From contig NZ_MLYR01000058.1 in NCBI RefSeq assembly GCF_001866655.1, forward strand, positions 1 through 64,000: DNA of 64,000 nt, written 5' to 3'. The stretch comes from Bacillus sp. MUM 116 (GTDB lineage: Bacteria; Bacillota; Bacilli; Bacillales; Cytobacillaceae). This document shows, piece after piece, positions 17,048-25,531 of this stretch; the stretch's first letter is position 1, and each line of letters opens with the position of its first letter. The position numbers were made by a program, and so were the translations under genes. The notes beneath the pieces were generated by a model. It saw only the letters and a program-made list of their open reading frames with translations. It was not told the DNA's origin and ran no database searches.

Positions 17048-17248
17048 TTAAATATTATATGACCCCTTCTCTAGTGAGAAGGGGTTTAATATTTGAAGGC
17101 GAAAACGGCAAATCCTGTGCGCCAGCCATATCTTTGAATTAGGAATACTAAAAGAGGGGCAGTGGCTTGCCTCAATCCGATAAAGCAAATAGAGTGTCAC
17201 CACGATCGGAAAACCGACTTCACTAATGATTGGAATAATCTGCTCCAT
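17048..17248 (-). pseudogene. YvrJ family small protein, probably frameshifted at its C-terminus
   Basis: The N-terminus MEQIIPIISEVGFPIV and VTLYLLYRIE are typical of the YvrJ family (about 45-50 residues, single membrane segment). AAGGAGGGATCC precedes the ATG at 17248, so I start there. After RIE the frame reads ASHCPSF and runs on for 36 atypical residues through the terminator. A plus-one shift gives RIEGKPLPLF and then a stop at 17148-17150, where RIEGK is the usual continuation. So either a frameshift has occurred or the gene is decayed. It follows the DUF2922 gene, its normal partner. Confidence 0.6.
17062..17090. terminator. Bidirectional terminator
   Basis: ACCCCTTCTC (17062-17071) pairs perfectly with GAGAAGGGGT (17076-17085) around a 4-nt loop. 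It serves the small plus-strand gene and lies inside the apparent 3' end of the minus-strand yvrJ-like frame. Confidence 0.75.
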
Positions 17249-17316
17249 TTTCGGATCCCTCCTTCCATTATTATTAAAGGAGACCGGCTTCACAAAGAAT
17301 CCGGTCTCCTCCTTTC

Positions 17317-17535
17317 TTAAACAAGCTCATAATCTATAACATTGCGTTCTACTACTCTCGCACCCTTTGCCGAAACAAGGTCGCCGTTTCCGGTATAGAA
17401 AGCACCGGAGTTCACAATCTGATCCATAGATTGCTTTACAACTGCTTCATCCATCGGTTCCTTCGGATTATCAATGGTAATACGGGCGATTTTACCAGCA
17501 GCTGTTACAAATTGTAATTCCAATGTTTTAGCCAT
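17317..17535 (-). CDS. DUF2922 family small protein
   Basis: A 72-residue protein beginning MAKTLELQFVTAAGK with DNPKEPMDEAVVKQ in the middle and SAKGARVVERNVIDYELV at the end, all hallmarks of DUF2922. AAGGAGGTGATTGAA before the ATG at 17535 decides the start. DUF2922 genes usually sit with DUF1659 and YvrJ genes in Bacillaceae; here YvrJ follows but DUF1659 is absent. Function is unknown. Confidence 0.88.
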   Translation of the reverse strand: MAKTLELQFVTAAGKIARITIDNPKEPMDEAVVKQSMDQIVNSGAFYTGNGDLVSAKGARVVERNVIDYELV

Positions 17536-17800
17536 TTCAATCACCTCCTTACACCTTTTATATATAGAAAAATGGGGGTGAGAGGACAGGAGCTTGAAAA
17601 AAAAAATTTTCTAATGCCATGGTCAAACACTATGAGCCACCAGTGCCATGAGAACGTCACTGTGGAACCTCGGTGGAACTGTGGAACTCGCCCACACTTC
17701 ATACATATCTGCTGCATTAAATGGTATTGGTACCAGGAAGAATTCCAAAAACCGTATCAATTTGAAGTGTTAAAGAAAAATAAAAAAGGGGTAAAGAATA

Positions 17801-18550
17801 GTGGGGAGTAGAGATAAAAGTAAAGTTAAACAAGACAATTGTATTCCCGGTAGTAAAGAGAAAAGTAAAGTTAAACAAGACAATTGTATTCCCGGTAGTA
17901 ATGAGAAAAATAAAGCTAAACACCAAGAAGGCGTTGAGTATGCCTATCCGAGCAGTAAAGAGAAATTTAAGGCTAAACAGCAAGAAATTATTGAGCATGC
18001 CTATCGTATTCCCATATTTTTAAGTACGACAACACATTTAAATGACAAACAAAACATGTTTCTAAACCGGCTGATTTTAGAGATTGAGAATGCTTTGCTT
18101 TTTCCACGTACATTACCTTTAAGCGAAAGTTATCCCGAAATCATTTTAACGGATATTCGCCGGGTGGTTTCATCAAGTTATGGAATGTTGGCAATGAACT
18201 TTCGCCGTTTTTTCGTTGAGGTCCTTGAAACCAATGAAGGACCATCTCCATCGACTGCTCCGTCATGGCAAGGGTCCGTTTATTCACAAGTAGAACCTTC
18301 CATGGCTTTTCAGTTTGGCCTGCCTTTATTATTAGTAAGGGAAGATAACACGGACGCAAATAATGGAATTTGGTCAGGCGGAATTGTCCCGCTCAACACA
18401 TTTATCGTTTGGGATTCTGAAAATCAAACGGTTGATGAATTCTTTAGTACAATCGAATGGAGAGAAGCCTTTGCCAATTGGAGTGCAGAGGTACGAAATG
18501 CTTATTATATTCAGACAGAACCTAAGTTCAAGTACAGATGTGATCGGTGA
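17801..18550 (+). CDS. Hypothetical protein with N-terminal tandem repeats
   Basis: A 249-residue protein starting with GTG, preceded by AAAGGGG. Residues ~4-70 are charged repeats of the type KSKVKQDNCIPGSKE. The first two are almost identical 45-bp DNA repeats (17816-17860 and 17861-17905), then two diverged units with a 57-bp period. The remaining ~180 residues form a globular domain: RIPIFLSTTTHLNDKQNMF, LLFPRTLPLSESYPE, RRVVSSSYGMLAMNFRR, VEPSMAFQFGLPLLLVRE and EWREAFANWSAEVR. I recall similar unnamed Bacillaceae and Paenibacillus proteins, but no function. The S/T-rich strand followed by a GLPLLLV turn could be a nucleotide- or NAD-handling fold; this is speculative. Confidence 0.7.
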   Translation: MGSRDKSKVKQDNCIPGSKEKSKVKQDNCIPGSNEKNKAKHQEGVEYAYPSSKEKFKAKQQEIIEHAYRIPIFLSTTTHLNDKQNMFLNRLILEIENALLFPRTLPLSESYPEIILTDIRRVVSSSYGMLAMNFRRFFVEVLETNEGPSPSTAPSWQGSVYSQVEPSMAFQFGLPLLLVREDNTDANNGIWSGGIVPLNTFIVWDSENQTVDEFFSTIEWREAFANWSAEVRNAYYIQTEPKFKYRCDR

Positions 18551-18651
18551 ACGGGTATATTATCATATGTTTTATTAAAAAAATGGACGAAGCAAAGAGT
18601 GGAATAGTTGAAAGAACATACGGTTGTGTTTTAATTGAAAAAGAAACCTAA

Positions 18652-18684
18652 GCCTGGCTTTAAAATTAGAGTCAGGCGCTTATT
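18652..18684 (+). terminator. Weak terminator-like hairpin
   Basis: AAGCCTGGCT pairs with AGTCAGGCGCTT with a bulge, followed by ATTC. It lies between the repeat protein gene and the ydjM-like gene. Confidence 0.4.
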
Positions 18685-18772
18685 CAAAAATTAAAGCTAA
18701 ACAGAACAAGTGTTTTGTTGTAAAATGAATACAGCGGAAGTATTTATTATTTTTATAGAGGTGGATTTTCGA

Positions 18773-19399
18773 TTGAACGGAACAGCACATGCAGCAATTG
18801 GAGCAGCAACAGGATTTATTGTCGCAAATACTCTACATACCTCGCCTTCTACTACTCTATTTTTAGTAGGATTAGGTGGAGTTTCAGGATTGGTCCCCGA
18901 CCTTGACATTGACGGGAAGCTTCGTGAAAAAATCACCTTGTCCCATCAGGTGATTCAGCTGGTTGCACAGTTGATTGGTATTTTGATGGTCATTTATAGT
19001 TTTTTTGAGGGTACTGGGAGAGAAAAATGGTTTGGTATTGGGATAGGCTTGATTATGTTGGTTGTATCGACGAAGATCAAGCAAAAGCATATGTTAACCA
19101 TTACTGGGATAGGTGTGCTATTGGGAGGATTCTCTTTACAGGAAATGTGGTTGATTCTACTGGGGATCTATATTTTGATTGCGTCTTTTGTTTCACACCG
19201 TAGTTATACTCATTCTCTATTGGGAGTCATTTTCTTCGGGATAATCGCTTCCAAGTTAGAAGCGTCCCTTGGGGTTGACGGTGTTTTTTATACTTGCCTG
19301 ATTGGATACATTAGTCATCTGATTGCAGATTTGAAAGTATTACCATGTAACAAACGGGGCATTAAGTTGTTTTTGCCAATTTCGTCGAAAGAAATATAG
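18773..19399 (+). CDS. YdjM/DUF457 family membrane-bound metal-dependent hydrolase
   Basis: A 208-residue polytopic protein of the YdjM/YfhP family. It opens NGTAHAAIGAATGF with the conserved His near residue 6, has GLVPDLDIDGK at 39-49, SHRSYTHSLLG around 143-153 and ISHLIADLKV near the C-terminus; these Asp and His residues form the proposed metal site. I choose the TTG at 18773 because GAGGTGG sits eight bases upstream and the family begins with MNG; the longer frame from 18710 lacks a ribosome site. In Bacillus subtilis relatives are LexA- or cell-envelope-regulated, but I saw no LexA box here. Confidence 0.85.
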   Translation: MNGTAHAAIGAATGFIVANTLHTSPSTTLFLVGLGGVSGLVPDLDIDGKLREKITLSHQVIQLVAQLIGILMVIYSFFEGTGREKWFGIGIGLIMLVVSTKIKQKHMLTITGIGVLLGGFSLQEMWLILLGIYILIASFVSHRSYTHSLLGVIFFGIIASKLEASLGVDGVFYTCLIGYISHLIADLKVLPCNKRGIKLFLPISSKEI

Positions 19400-19417
19400 G
19401 TCTATACGTTAACTAAT

Positions 19418-19464
19418 GAGCGCGGGGAGAAAAGTGTCTTATTTCTTTCCGCGCTCTTATTTAT
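19418..19464 (+). terminator. Rho-independent terminator
   Basis: GAGCGCGG (19418-19425) pairs with CCGCGCTC (19449-19456), with further GGAGAAA/TTTCTTTCC pairing inside, followed by TTATTTAT. It ends the ydjM-like transcript. Confidence 0.8.
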
Positions 19465-19629
19465 ACAAATTAGAATCATCTATTTTCGATTTAATCTCCG
19501 CACGTCGACTCAAAAGGGTAAGTGGCAAATAAAAACTCTGAAGTGAGGAATAAAAATCCAAATGTAGCGAATATCCCAAAAAAAGTGGCAAATTGTTCAA
19601 AGGCATTCATTTGTGTCATAAAAATTTTA

Positions 19630-20259
19630 TTAACCAGATATATTCTCCAATGCCTTATTTTGCAGTTTTTTATAGGCTTCTTCACTTGGAAGCGGATGAC
19701 AAAAATAATAGCCTTGTCCCGTAGAGCAATTAAGTTTTGAAAGAAAATTGAATTGTTCTTGATTTTCAATACCTTCAGCAACAACACTAACTTTTAAATG
19801 GGAAGCCATATCAATAATGGTTTTAACAATAATCCCATTGCCATTTTGTATTTCTCTAATAAAGGATCGGTCTATTTTTAGGCTATCAATTGGTAAATGT
19901 CTTAAATATGAAAGGGATGAATAGCCTGTCCCAAAGTCATCAATGAATAACCAGACACCTAGAGATTTTAGGCCTCTTAAAATTGGTAATGTATATTCGG
20001 GGTCTTGCATTAAACTTTCCGTAATCTCTAGGTCCAAATAATAAGGTTGTAATTTTGTTTTATTTAAAATCTCAGTCACCATATCGATCAAATCTTTTTT
20101 TAATAAGTAAGGTGATATATTAACTGCTATTTTAATTGGAGATAGTCCACTTTCTTGCCAATATTTATTTTGTCTGCAAGCTGTTTCAAGGACCCATTTC
20201 GTTATGGGAGTAATTAATCCCGTTTTTTCTGCCAGGGCGAGGACAAAATTTACAAAATT
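19630..20259 (-). pseudogene. Truncated EAL-domain (c-di-GMP phosphodiesterase) gene
   Basis: The minus-strand frame stays open from 20259 to the stop at 19630 and encodes the last ~209 residues of an EAL domain: GLITPITKWVLETACRQN, IKIAVNISPY, LEITES, FIDDFGTGYSSLSYLRHLP, LKIDRSF, VVAEGIE and GQGYYFCHPLP. The EAL signature itself and everything N-terminal (any GGDEF or sensor part) are gone. The frame closes with TGA at 20260-20262, exactly where the 51-bp hairpin array begins. No ribosome site or plausible start is seen. The catalytic domain is incomplete, so the product should be inactive. Confidence 0.8.
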
Positions 20260-20505
20260 TCAATAAAAATGTCTCTCCAAAGAGGCTGGAGGGACAAAAT
20301 CTACAAGATTTCAAGAAAATTGTCTCTCCAAAGAGGCTGGAGGGACAAAATCTACAAGATTTCAAGAAAATTGTCTCTCCAAAGAGGCTGAAGGGAAAAA
20401 ATTTACAAGATTTCAAGAAAACTGTCTCTCCAAAGAGGCTGGAGGGAAAAAATCTTTGGGATTACAAAAAAATTGTCCTTCCAGGGGTGCTGGAGGGACA
20501 ATCTA
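20240..20505. repeat. Tandem array of five 51-bp hairpin-forming units
   Basis: Units begin at about 20241, 20292, 20343, 20394 and 20445, an exact 51-bp period. Each carries GACAAAATCTACAAGATTTC, then GTCTCTCC-AAAGAGGCT-GGAGGGAC, whose ends pair into a hairpin. The last unit diverges but keeps the fold: ATTGTCCTTCCAG pairs with CTGGAGGGACAAT. Since 51 is divisible by three, the minus strand reads a 17-residue peptide repeat, but without a ribosome site. The array separates the EAL fragment from a LacI fragment. Confidence 0.85.
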
Positions 20506-20688
20506 AAGGGTTTTTTTCTTTTTTGTTGTTTCGCGAATGATAAGATCTGTAGGGATTAACTTTTTTTGACGTTTCAAATTTGGATTTTCAATAGCTGAAG
20601 TGAGTAGTTTTTCCGCCTCAACACTAATTTCCGTTACTTTTTGTCGTATACAGGAAGGCGATGGTGCTGCATTTTCCGGTTTCCTCAA
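20503..20688 (-). pseudogene. C-terminal remnant of a LacI-family regulator
   Basis: The frame encodes IRQKVTEISVEAEKLLTSA followed by IENPNLKRQKKLIPTDLIIRE, which is the last ~45 residues of a LacI/GalR repressor (usual form: VRQP, EAAELLLSLIEN, LPTELIIRES). The upstream helix-turn-helix and sugar-binding domains are absent, and the first ~13 codons do not fit the family. It is a decayed fragment beside other broken genes. Confidence 0.7.
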
Positions 20689-20756
20689 TGGGAAGCTGCT
20701 TTCAGGTGACTCGATTTTTGTCGAACCTCTTATGTGAATCGTATTGAATATTTTTC

Positions 20757-20873
20757 CTATCTTATAAATAAATGAACCATAATTTTAATCCAACCAAAAA
20801 ATGCAATCCACAGTGGAACACTAAGAGACGTACCCCAAAATAAACCAGTCAAGAAATTTCCTTGCCTCATCAT
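20757..20873 (-). CDS. Hypothetical 38-residue membrane peptide
   Basis: The minus strand has GGGAGTGGATTTAA immediately before ATG at 20873 and encodes MMRQGNFLTGLFWGTSL followed by a hydrophobic stretch and a basic end (VHLFIR). One transmembrane helix is likely. The ribosome site is good and the stop follows a coherent hydrophobic peptide, so I regard it as a probable small gene. I do not recognise the family. Confidence 0.5.
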   Translation of the reverse strand: MMRQGNFLTGLFWGTSLSVPLWIAFFGWIKIMVHLFIR

Positions 20874-21279
20874 TTAAATCCACTCCCTTTAAAGTTGTAG
20901 ATTACCTTTTTTGATTTTATTAAAACTATAATTGATAACGCTTACAAGGACAATAGGTTTATTTCCCTTCGCCAAACTCGCAAAATGGCTTTCGACCTAT
21001 GTGCGTTTACCTTACTATATCAAATAGTAGAAAGGAAAAAACAAGAAGCATGTCAGGGAAGCTTTAAATGTTTTCGACAAATTCGAAAGCAACACTATAT
21101 AACCGTGAGGCGCTAATTAGTTCAGTTGTTTTTTATAACAAGAGAGATGATTATAAAAGAGAAAATTATTGGAAAAGGACGTTGTACCATAAAATATAAG
21201 TAAATGATTCCAATTCCCATATTATCCCTGTAAATTCCTAATAAAGATTTGGTAAATCTATTAGTAGGAGGGATTGAAC
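20874..21279. other. Gene-poor spacer with a possible cre box
   Basis: No gene is seen in these ~400 bases. TTGATAACGCTTACA at 20932-20946 matches the cre consensus with one mismatch, which together with the nearby LacI fragment hints at a lost sugar operon. No other structure is clear. Confidence 0.3.
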
Positions 21280-21835
21280 GTGAGAATTCGGATTTTATTA
21301 CTACTAACTCTCATCTATTTTCATTTTTCGACGATAGCAAGTGCAGAAACATCACTAACAGCTGCATTTATCCGAGATCATCAGTTGTGGCTCAAAAAGG
21401 ATGGTCAAGAAATACAACTCACAAAGGACCGATATGTGTATTCACCGAAATGGTCATATGACGGCCGTTTTATTGGAATACACACCTAAAGGATTTGTAG
21501 ACCTTGATCTGGAATGGTTCTCTAAAGATTTGGTAATTGTTGCTCGTGCGAAAGAGAACAAGGAGTGGAAAGAAGGACCTGTACCAACTATGTTCACATC
21601 ACTTTACGCTATAAACATAAAAACAGGAGACCAAAAACAAATCTCGTTTCCAAGGAAGAATGAACTTGACGAAGATCCTCAAGTTGTTAGATCTTACCTT
21701 ACTTGGTTTCGAAAGATGGCAGAGCAAAATAAAGGTGATGTATGGGTTAAAAATGCTTTAAATGGCCAAGAGCATATATGGCTTAAAAATGTAGATTACG
21801 CTCCAATGTTTTTTACACCGAAGCAAAGTCCTTAA
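21280..21835 (+). pseudogene. TolB-like beta-propeller protein gene with internal deletion and frameshift
   Basis: AGGAGGGA precedes the GTG at 21280. The first part encodes a signal peptide (RIRILLLLTLIYFHFSTIASA) written here only in outline, then SLTAAFIRDHQLWLKKDGQ and SPKWSYDGRFIG, the start of the first propeller repeat. The frame then stops at 21489. The matching C-terminal part (KGFVDLDLEWFSKDLVIVAR to KNVDYAPMFFTPKQ) continues in another frame to 21835. Related Bacillus proteins are far longer in the middle, so I infer a deletion plus frameshift. A terminator follows. Confidence 0.65.
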
Positions 21836-21960
21836 GAATAAATTGAATAAAGCTTATTCCGTAATCGAATTGAGTAAAAGCTAATATAAGATAACTAGAT
21901 TGAAGAGGTTTCTTGGTAACTAAATAGAGGCTCCCAATTCAACAAAATAAATAGCAATTG

Positions 21961-21992
21961 AAAAGACCACCTTTAATGATGGTCTTTTTTCG
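21961..21992 (+). terminator. Rho-independent terminator
   Basis: AAAAGACCA pairs with TGGTCTTTT around a ~10-nt loop, followed by T residues. It lies downstream of the broken TolB-like gene. Confidence 0.75.
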
Positions 21993-22100
21993 CTATTTTT
22001 TTTTTTCGGAATAAAATTGGAAAGTTAAAGAATAATTCATCCAAGCTCCGTTATATTGTTAAACTAAAAGCCAGGAAACTCCTGACTAAATCTTAATACT

Positions 22101-22292
22101 TCAAGAAGCATCGCTTATTTTATTTTTTTTAGAAAAATACTTCATATGTAGGTTTAATAAGGTATCCAACTCTTGGCTGCATCTTAATGTTTCATAGCTA
22201 TTAATACCAGTACTTTTAGCGATATTCGCCATTTTAACTTTCAATATGTCTATTTGGCTTAAGAGTAATATTTCTAAATAATCATTAATCAT
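22101..22292 (-). CDS. Spo0E-like aspartyl-phosphate phosphatase
   Basis: A 63-residue protein with the Spo0E-family layout: a first helix (LSQIDILKVKMANIAKSTG) and a second helix carrying the SQELD signature (CSQELDTLLNLHM). Family members dephosphorylate Spo0A~P and so delay sporulation. AGGAG lies a little far (12 bases) from the ATG at 22292, so translation may be weak. It stands alone, divergent from the hemAT gene. Confidence 0.88.
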   Translation of the reverse strand: MINDYLEILLLSQIDILKVKMANIAKSTGINSYETLRCSQELDTLLNLHMKYFSKKNKISDAS

Positions 22293-22540
22293 AATAGGTC
22301 AATACTCCTAGTAAAAAGTAATTATAAAAAAAGTGGACAAAAGCTATTATAAGGAAAATTTATGATATTAAAAATAGATTCGACAAAAGTTGTCAAAAAA
22401 AGACATGTCTTTTTTTGCATAATAAATGCAACTCGAAAGATTCGAAAAATCTTCAAACTATATTGGAGATAACTGTCTGTTTTTTATGATTAAATAGTAT
22501 AATATACCCATATAAACAACGTATAAATAGGGGGAACTTT

Positions 22541-23833
22541 ATGTTTTTTTTAAAGTCAAAGCAAGAAACGGCTAAGCACAGCTTAGTAAGCGGATATGGG
22601 GAGATAAACATCATTAAAGGCAATGAAGTGGAAAAACAATTAAAAATGATTGGTCTAACCAAAACAGATTTACAGATGATCAATACTTTACAGCCATTTG
22701 TCAAAGAAAATATCGATCACATTGTTGATCAATTTTATAAAAATCTTGAAATTGAACCTTCATTGTTAAGAATTATTAATGGTAACAGTTCAATTGACAG
22801 ACTAAAAAAGACGCTAAAGCAGCATATTGTCGAAATGTTTGAGGGGATAGTGGATGAAACTTATCTTGAAAAAAGGATCAAAATCGCACATATTCATGTT
22901 AGAATCGGTCTGCAGACAAAATGGTATATGTGTGCCTTTCAAGATCTCCTTCTATCCCTTATGAATATTATTGAAGAAAATATCTTTACAAAAGATGAAT
23001 GCCTACTGGCGATAAAGGCTGTCACGAAAATACTAAACCTGGAACAACAATTAGTTTTAGAGGCATATGATGCTGAAACAGAAAGGTTAAAAGAATCAGT
23101 AGAGCTGCAAAAAAAATCAGTTCGAGAAAATGTTGCGAATGCCACACAAAATCTGGCGGCAATTTCTGAACAAACCAATACTTCCTTTCATCAATTGATT
23201 TCACAATCTAACGAAATTGTTACTCTTGCCAATGCTGGAACTGAATTATCTTTGCTCGCCAAGGAACGTGCCGGAAATGGAAAAGAACAAATACGTAAAC
23301 AGACTTTAACCATGTCAAATATACATAAATCTATAGAGGATATATCAAAGGATGCCAGAGTATTGTTGGAACTATTGAGCCAAATGCAAGAGATTGTTGA
23401 TATTGTAACAGGCATCTCTGACCAAACTAATTTGCTTTCTTTAAACGCGGCTATCGAAGCAGCAAGAGCGGGGGAATATGGCAGAGGGTTTTCCGTAGTA
23501 GCGGGGGAAGTTCGGAAATTGTCAGAGCAAACGAAGGACTCTGTATCTAATGTATCTTCATTGATTCTAAACACGAATTTGCAAGTAGAAAAACTTACAA
23601 AGTCACTTGAAACCATTAATGTAGAAGTGAAAAATGGCAACAATAATATGAAAACTACTGAAAACTATTTTGAACAAATTTTAAAAACGATGGAAGACAC
23701 CAAGGATCAAAACAACAAGATTCATAATGATCTCATTTCAATTGTAAATGTAGTCAATGAATTGGGCGGCGCTTTTGAAGAGATTGCTCTTTCAGCAGAG
23801 AAACTTTCTTTCATAACACAAGAAATGGACTAA
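22541..23833 (+). CDS. hemAT: Globin-coupled chemotaxis transducer HemAT
   Basis: A 430-residue soluble protein with an N-terminal globin-sensor domain (about 1-180) and a C-terminal MCP signalling domain (about 195-430). The haem-ligating proximal histidine is H119 in AHIHVRIGL. The MCP hairpin tip reads DQTNLLSLNAAIEAARAGE with GRGFSVVAGEVRKLSEQT after it. There is no transmembrane segment, as expected for HemAT, which senses oxygen for aerotaxis. GGGGGAACTTT precedes the ATG. It is monocistronic. Confidence 0.93.
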   Translation: MFFLKSKQETAKHSLVSGYGEINIIKGNEVEKQLKMIGLTKTDLQMINTLQPFVKENIDHIVDQFYKNLEIEPSLLRIINGNSSIDRLKKTLKQHIVEMFEGIVDETYLEKRIKIAHIHVRIGLQTKWYMCAFQDLLLSLMNIIEENIFTKDECLLAIKAVTKILNLEQQLVLEAYDAETERLKESVELQKKSVRENVANATQNLAAISEQTNTSFHQLISQSNEIVTLANAGTELSLLAKERAGNGKEQIRKQTLTMSNIHKSIEDISKDARVLLELLSQMQEIVDIVTGISDQTNLLSLNAAIEAARAGEYGRGFSVVAGEVRKLSEQTKDSVSNVSSLILNTNLQVEKLTKSLETINVEVKNGNNNMKTTENYFEQILKTMEDTKDQNNKIHNDLISIVNVVNELGGAFEEIALSAEKLSFITQEMD

Positions 23834-23994
23834 AATTAGCTTAGGTATTTTTATTGATTGGATGTCTAAAAAACTATAAGTTATAATGTTAATTTAATCG
23901 TAATCTAATTGTTTTTAAATGAATTGTAATAGTTTAATAATGTTGTTTCTTTATGATTATGTATAGAATCATAACAGCTAAGGAGTAGTCAATT

Positions 23995-24099
23995 ATGAAA
24001 AAGATTTTTGCTATCCTTTGTTCTATCCGTAAATATCATAAATACAACTATTATACAGATGAATGTAAAACATGTGGTAAGAAAAGAAGAATGAACTAA
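23995..24099 (+). CDS. Hypothetical 34-residue basic peptide with CxxC
   Basis: TAAGGAGTAG precedes the ATG at good spacing. The product begins MKKIFAILCSIRKYHK and ends DECKTCGKKRRMN, with one CxxC and three cysteines in total, so it could bind zinc as half a ribbon. A perfect terminator follows four bases after the stop. The combination of ribosome site, codon pattern and terminator supports a real small gene. I do not know its function. Confidence 0.65.
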   Translation: MKKIFAILCSIRKYHKYNYYTDECKTCGKKRRMN

Positions 24100-24102
24100 G
24101 AT

Positions 24103-24132
24103 CCCGGTTGTGTTAGCACAACCGGGTTTTTT
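24103..24132 (+). terminator. Rho-independent terminator
   Basis: CCCGGTTGTG (24103-24112) pairs perfectly with CACAACCGGG (24117-24126) around TTAG, followed by six T. Confidence 0.95.
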
Positions 24133-24264
24133 AATAAATCCATCACTTTTCGTTTAATGGGATTTTTTGTAGTTAATGACAAGAATCGAAAATGCTAGTA
24201 GAATATTCATAGTGGTATTTTTTTGCGAAAATAGTAAAAATACTCAAAATAAGGCGGAGGAAAT

Positions 24265-25221
24265 ATGGAAAGAAAAAGGAAAAAGAAGAGAAGCAAATGG
24301 AAGGTAGTGGGTTATTCCCTTTTAGGTATCATCATTGTTGCCATTGCAGCAGTTGGATATGAATATTATCAACTTCAGCCAACGAATCACTTTAAAAACA
24401 TTCCCGTTGTAAATGCAGGCAAGACCGAACAACAAACCAATTCGGAAAATCCTAGTTTTAATATTTTATTTATGGGTTCTGATGCAAGACCGGGTGAAAA
24501 GATTGGGCATTCTGATACAATGATGCTTGCGCATGTGGATTTGGGAAAAAATCAAATTAATGCGATCAGCATTCCACGTGATACACGTGTCCATTTAGAT
24601 GGTTATGGATATACAAAATTAACAAGTGTCCAGTATATTTTGCAGGCTACCAAAGGTCCTAAGCAAGGGATGGAAGGGGCAGTAAAAGCGATTACTGATC
24701 TCACTGGCGTGCCGATTAATTACTATGTTGAAACCAATTTTACAGGTCTTCAGTCCATGATTGATACAATGGGCGGTATTAACATGTACGTGCCAACCGA
24801 TGTGAAAGTTGGTAATGAAGTGATCAACGCCGGTTCTCATTTCTTGGACGGTAAAACGGTGTTAGCTCTCTCCCGCGAGCGCCATTCCCTTGCGAATGGG
24901 GATTATGGACGTCAGCAGCTACAATTGGAGGCGTTAAAAGGGATTTCAAAAGAAGCCTTAAAGCCAAGCAACGTTTCTAAATTACCTACACTTGTACAAT
25001 CCGTTTCAAAATATATGATTGGTACGAATATGTCAACATCAGATATGGTAAGCTTAGGACTTGCGATGAAAGACTTTGACCCTAATAAGCAATTGAAATA
25101 CAAACAGGTATATGGGGTAGGGCAAACTATGTACGATGATGTTCTTAAGGCAAACAATTCACAAATTGTGATTGATCAGCAAAAAATGAAAAGTTTGATA
25201 GCTGAATATTTTCAGAGCTAA
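24265..25221 (+). CDS. LytR-CpsA-Psr (LCP) family cell-wall glycopolymer ligase
   Basis: A 318-residue type II membrane protein: a very basic N-terminus (KRKKKRSKW), one transmembrane segment at about 17-35, then the LCP domain. The catalytic-region residues are in LFMGSDARPG (about 68-77) and the pyrophosphate-binding ISIPRDTRVHL (about 108-118); ALSRERHSLANGDYGRQ near 205 is also conserved. LCP enzymes attach teichoic acids or other glycopolymers to peptidoglycan. AAGGCGGAGG precedes the ATG. It is a single-gene unit with a strong terminator. Confidence 0.93.
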   Translation: MERKRKKKRSKWKVVGYSLLGIIIVAIAAVGYEYYQLQPTNHFKNIPVVNAGKTEQQTNSENPSFNILFMGSDARPGEKIGHSDTMMLAHVDLGKNQINAISIPRDTRVHLDGYGYTKLTSVQYILQATKGPKQGMEGAVKAITDLTGVPINYYVETNFTGLQSMIDTMGGINMYVPTDVKVGNEVINAGSHFLDGKTVLALSRERHSLANGDYGRQQLQLEALKGISKEALKPSNVSKLPTLVQSVSKYMIGTNMSTSDMVSLGLAMKDFDPNKQLKYKQVYGVGQTMYDDVLKANNSQIVIDQQKMKSLIAEYFQS

Positions 25222-25290
25222 GATCAGTAATTCAATTTGATGAGAGAAGTAAAAAATAGATTTTTTACATTCAAGATGCAGTTGTATTGT

Positions 25291-25336
25291 GAACCAAAAA
25301 TGCCAGCCACTTTTTAGTGGTTGGCATTTTTGGTTC
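25291..25336. terminator. Strong bidirectional terminator
   Basis: GAACCAAAAATGCCAGCCAC (25291-25310) pairs with its near-complement at 25317-25336 around a 6-nt loop. It serves the LCP gene and may also stop minus-strand transcription leaving azoR. Confidence 0.9.
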
Positions 25337-25468
25337 AGCAATCAAACGATATTTCTTTTCACTTTCAAGCAGAGCTTTTTCTGTATTCTTTCGATCATTT
25401 CTGTTCCAGATCAACTAAGAGTCCTTATTGATGCTTGATAGGCATTGGTCAAGGGGCCGTTTTGCTTT

Positions 25469-25518
25469 ATATCAACACTTTTTGGCCAGATATCAACATT
25501 TCTTCAAATATATCAACA
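25469..25518. repeat. Three ATATCAACA words at about 21-base spacing
   Basis: ATATCAACA occurs at 25469, 25490 and 25510, with unrelated bases between. The same word and spacing recur in other spacers (28053-28100 and 59555-59603). The role is unknown. Confidence 0.7.
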
Positions 25519-25531
25519 ATTTCCTTTTCCC

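Noticed and set aside
17572..17811. 79-codon frame upstream of the repeat-containing protein gene
   Set aside because: No ribosome site, unusual composition rich in Cys, His and Trp, overlap with the following gene and no recognisable motif.
20186..20416. Minus-strand frame encoding 17-residue Cys-containing repeats
   Set aside because: It is the translation of the 51-bp hairpin array, without a ribosome site, and overlaps the EAL fragment in another frame.
20240..20505. CRISPR array
   Set aside because: The 51-bp units are directly contiguous and there are no unique spacers or cas genes.
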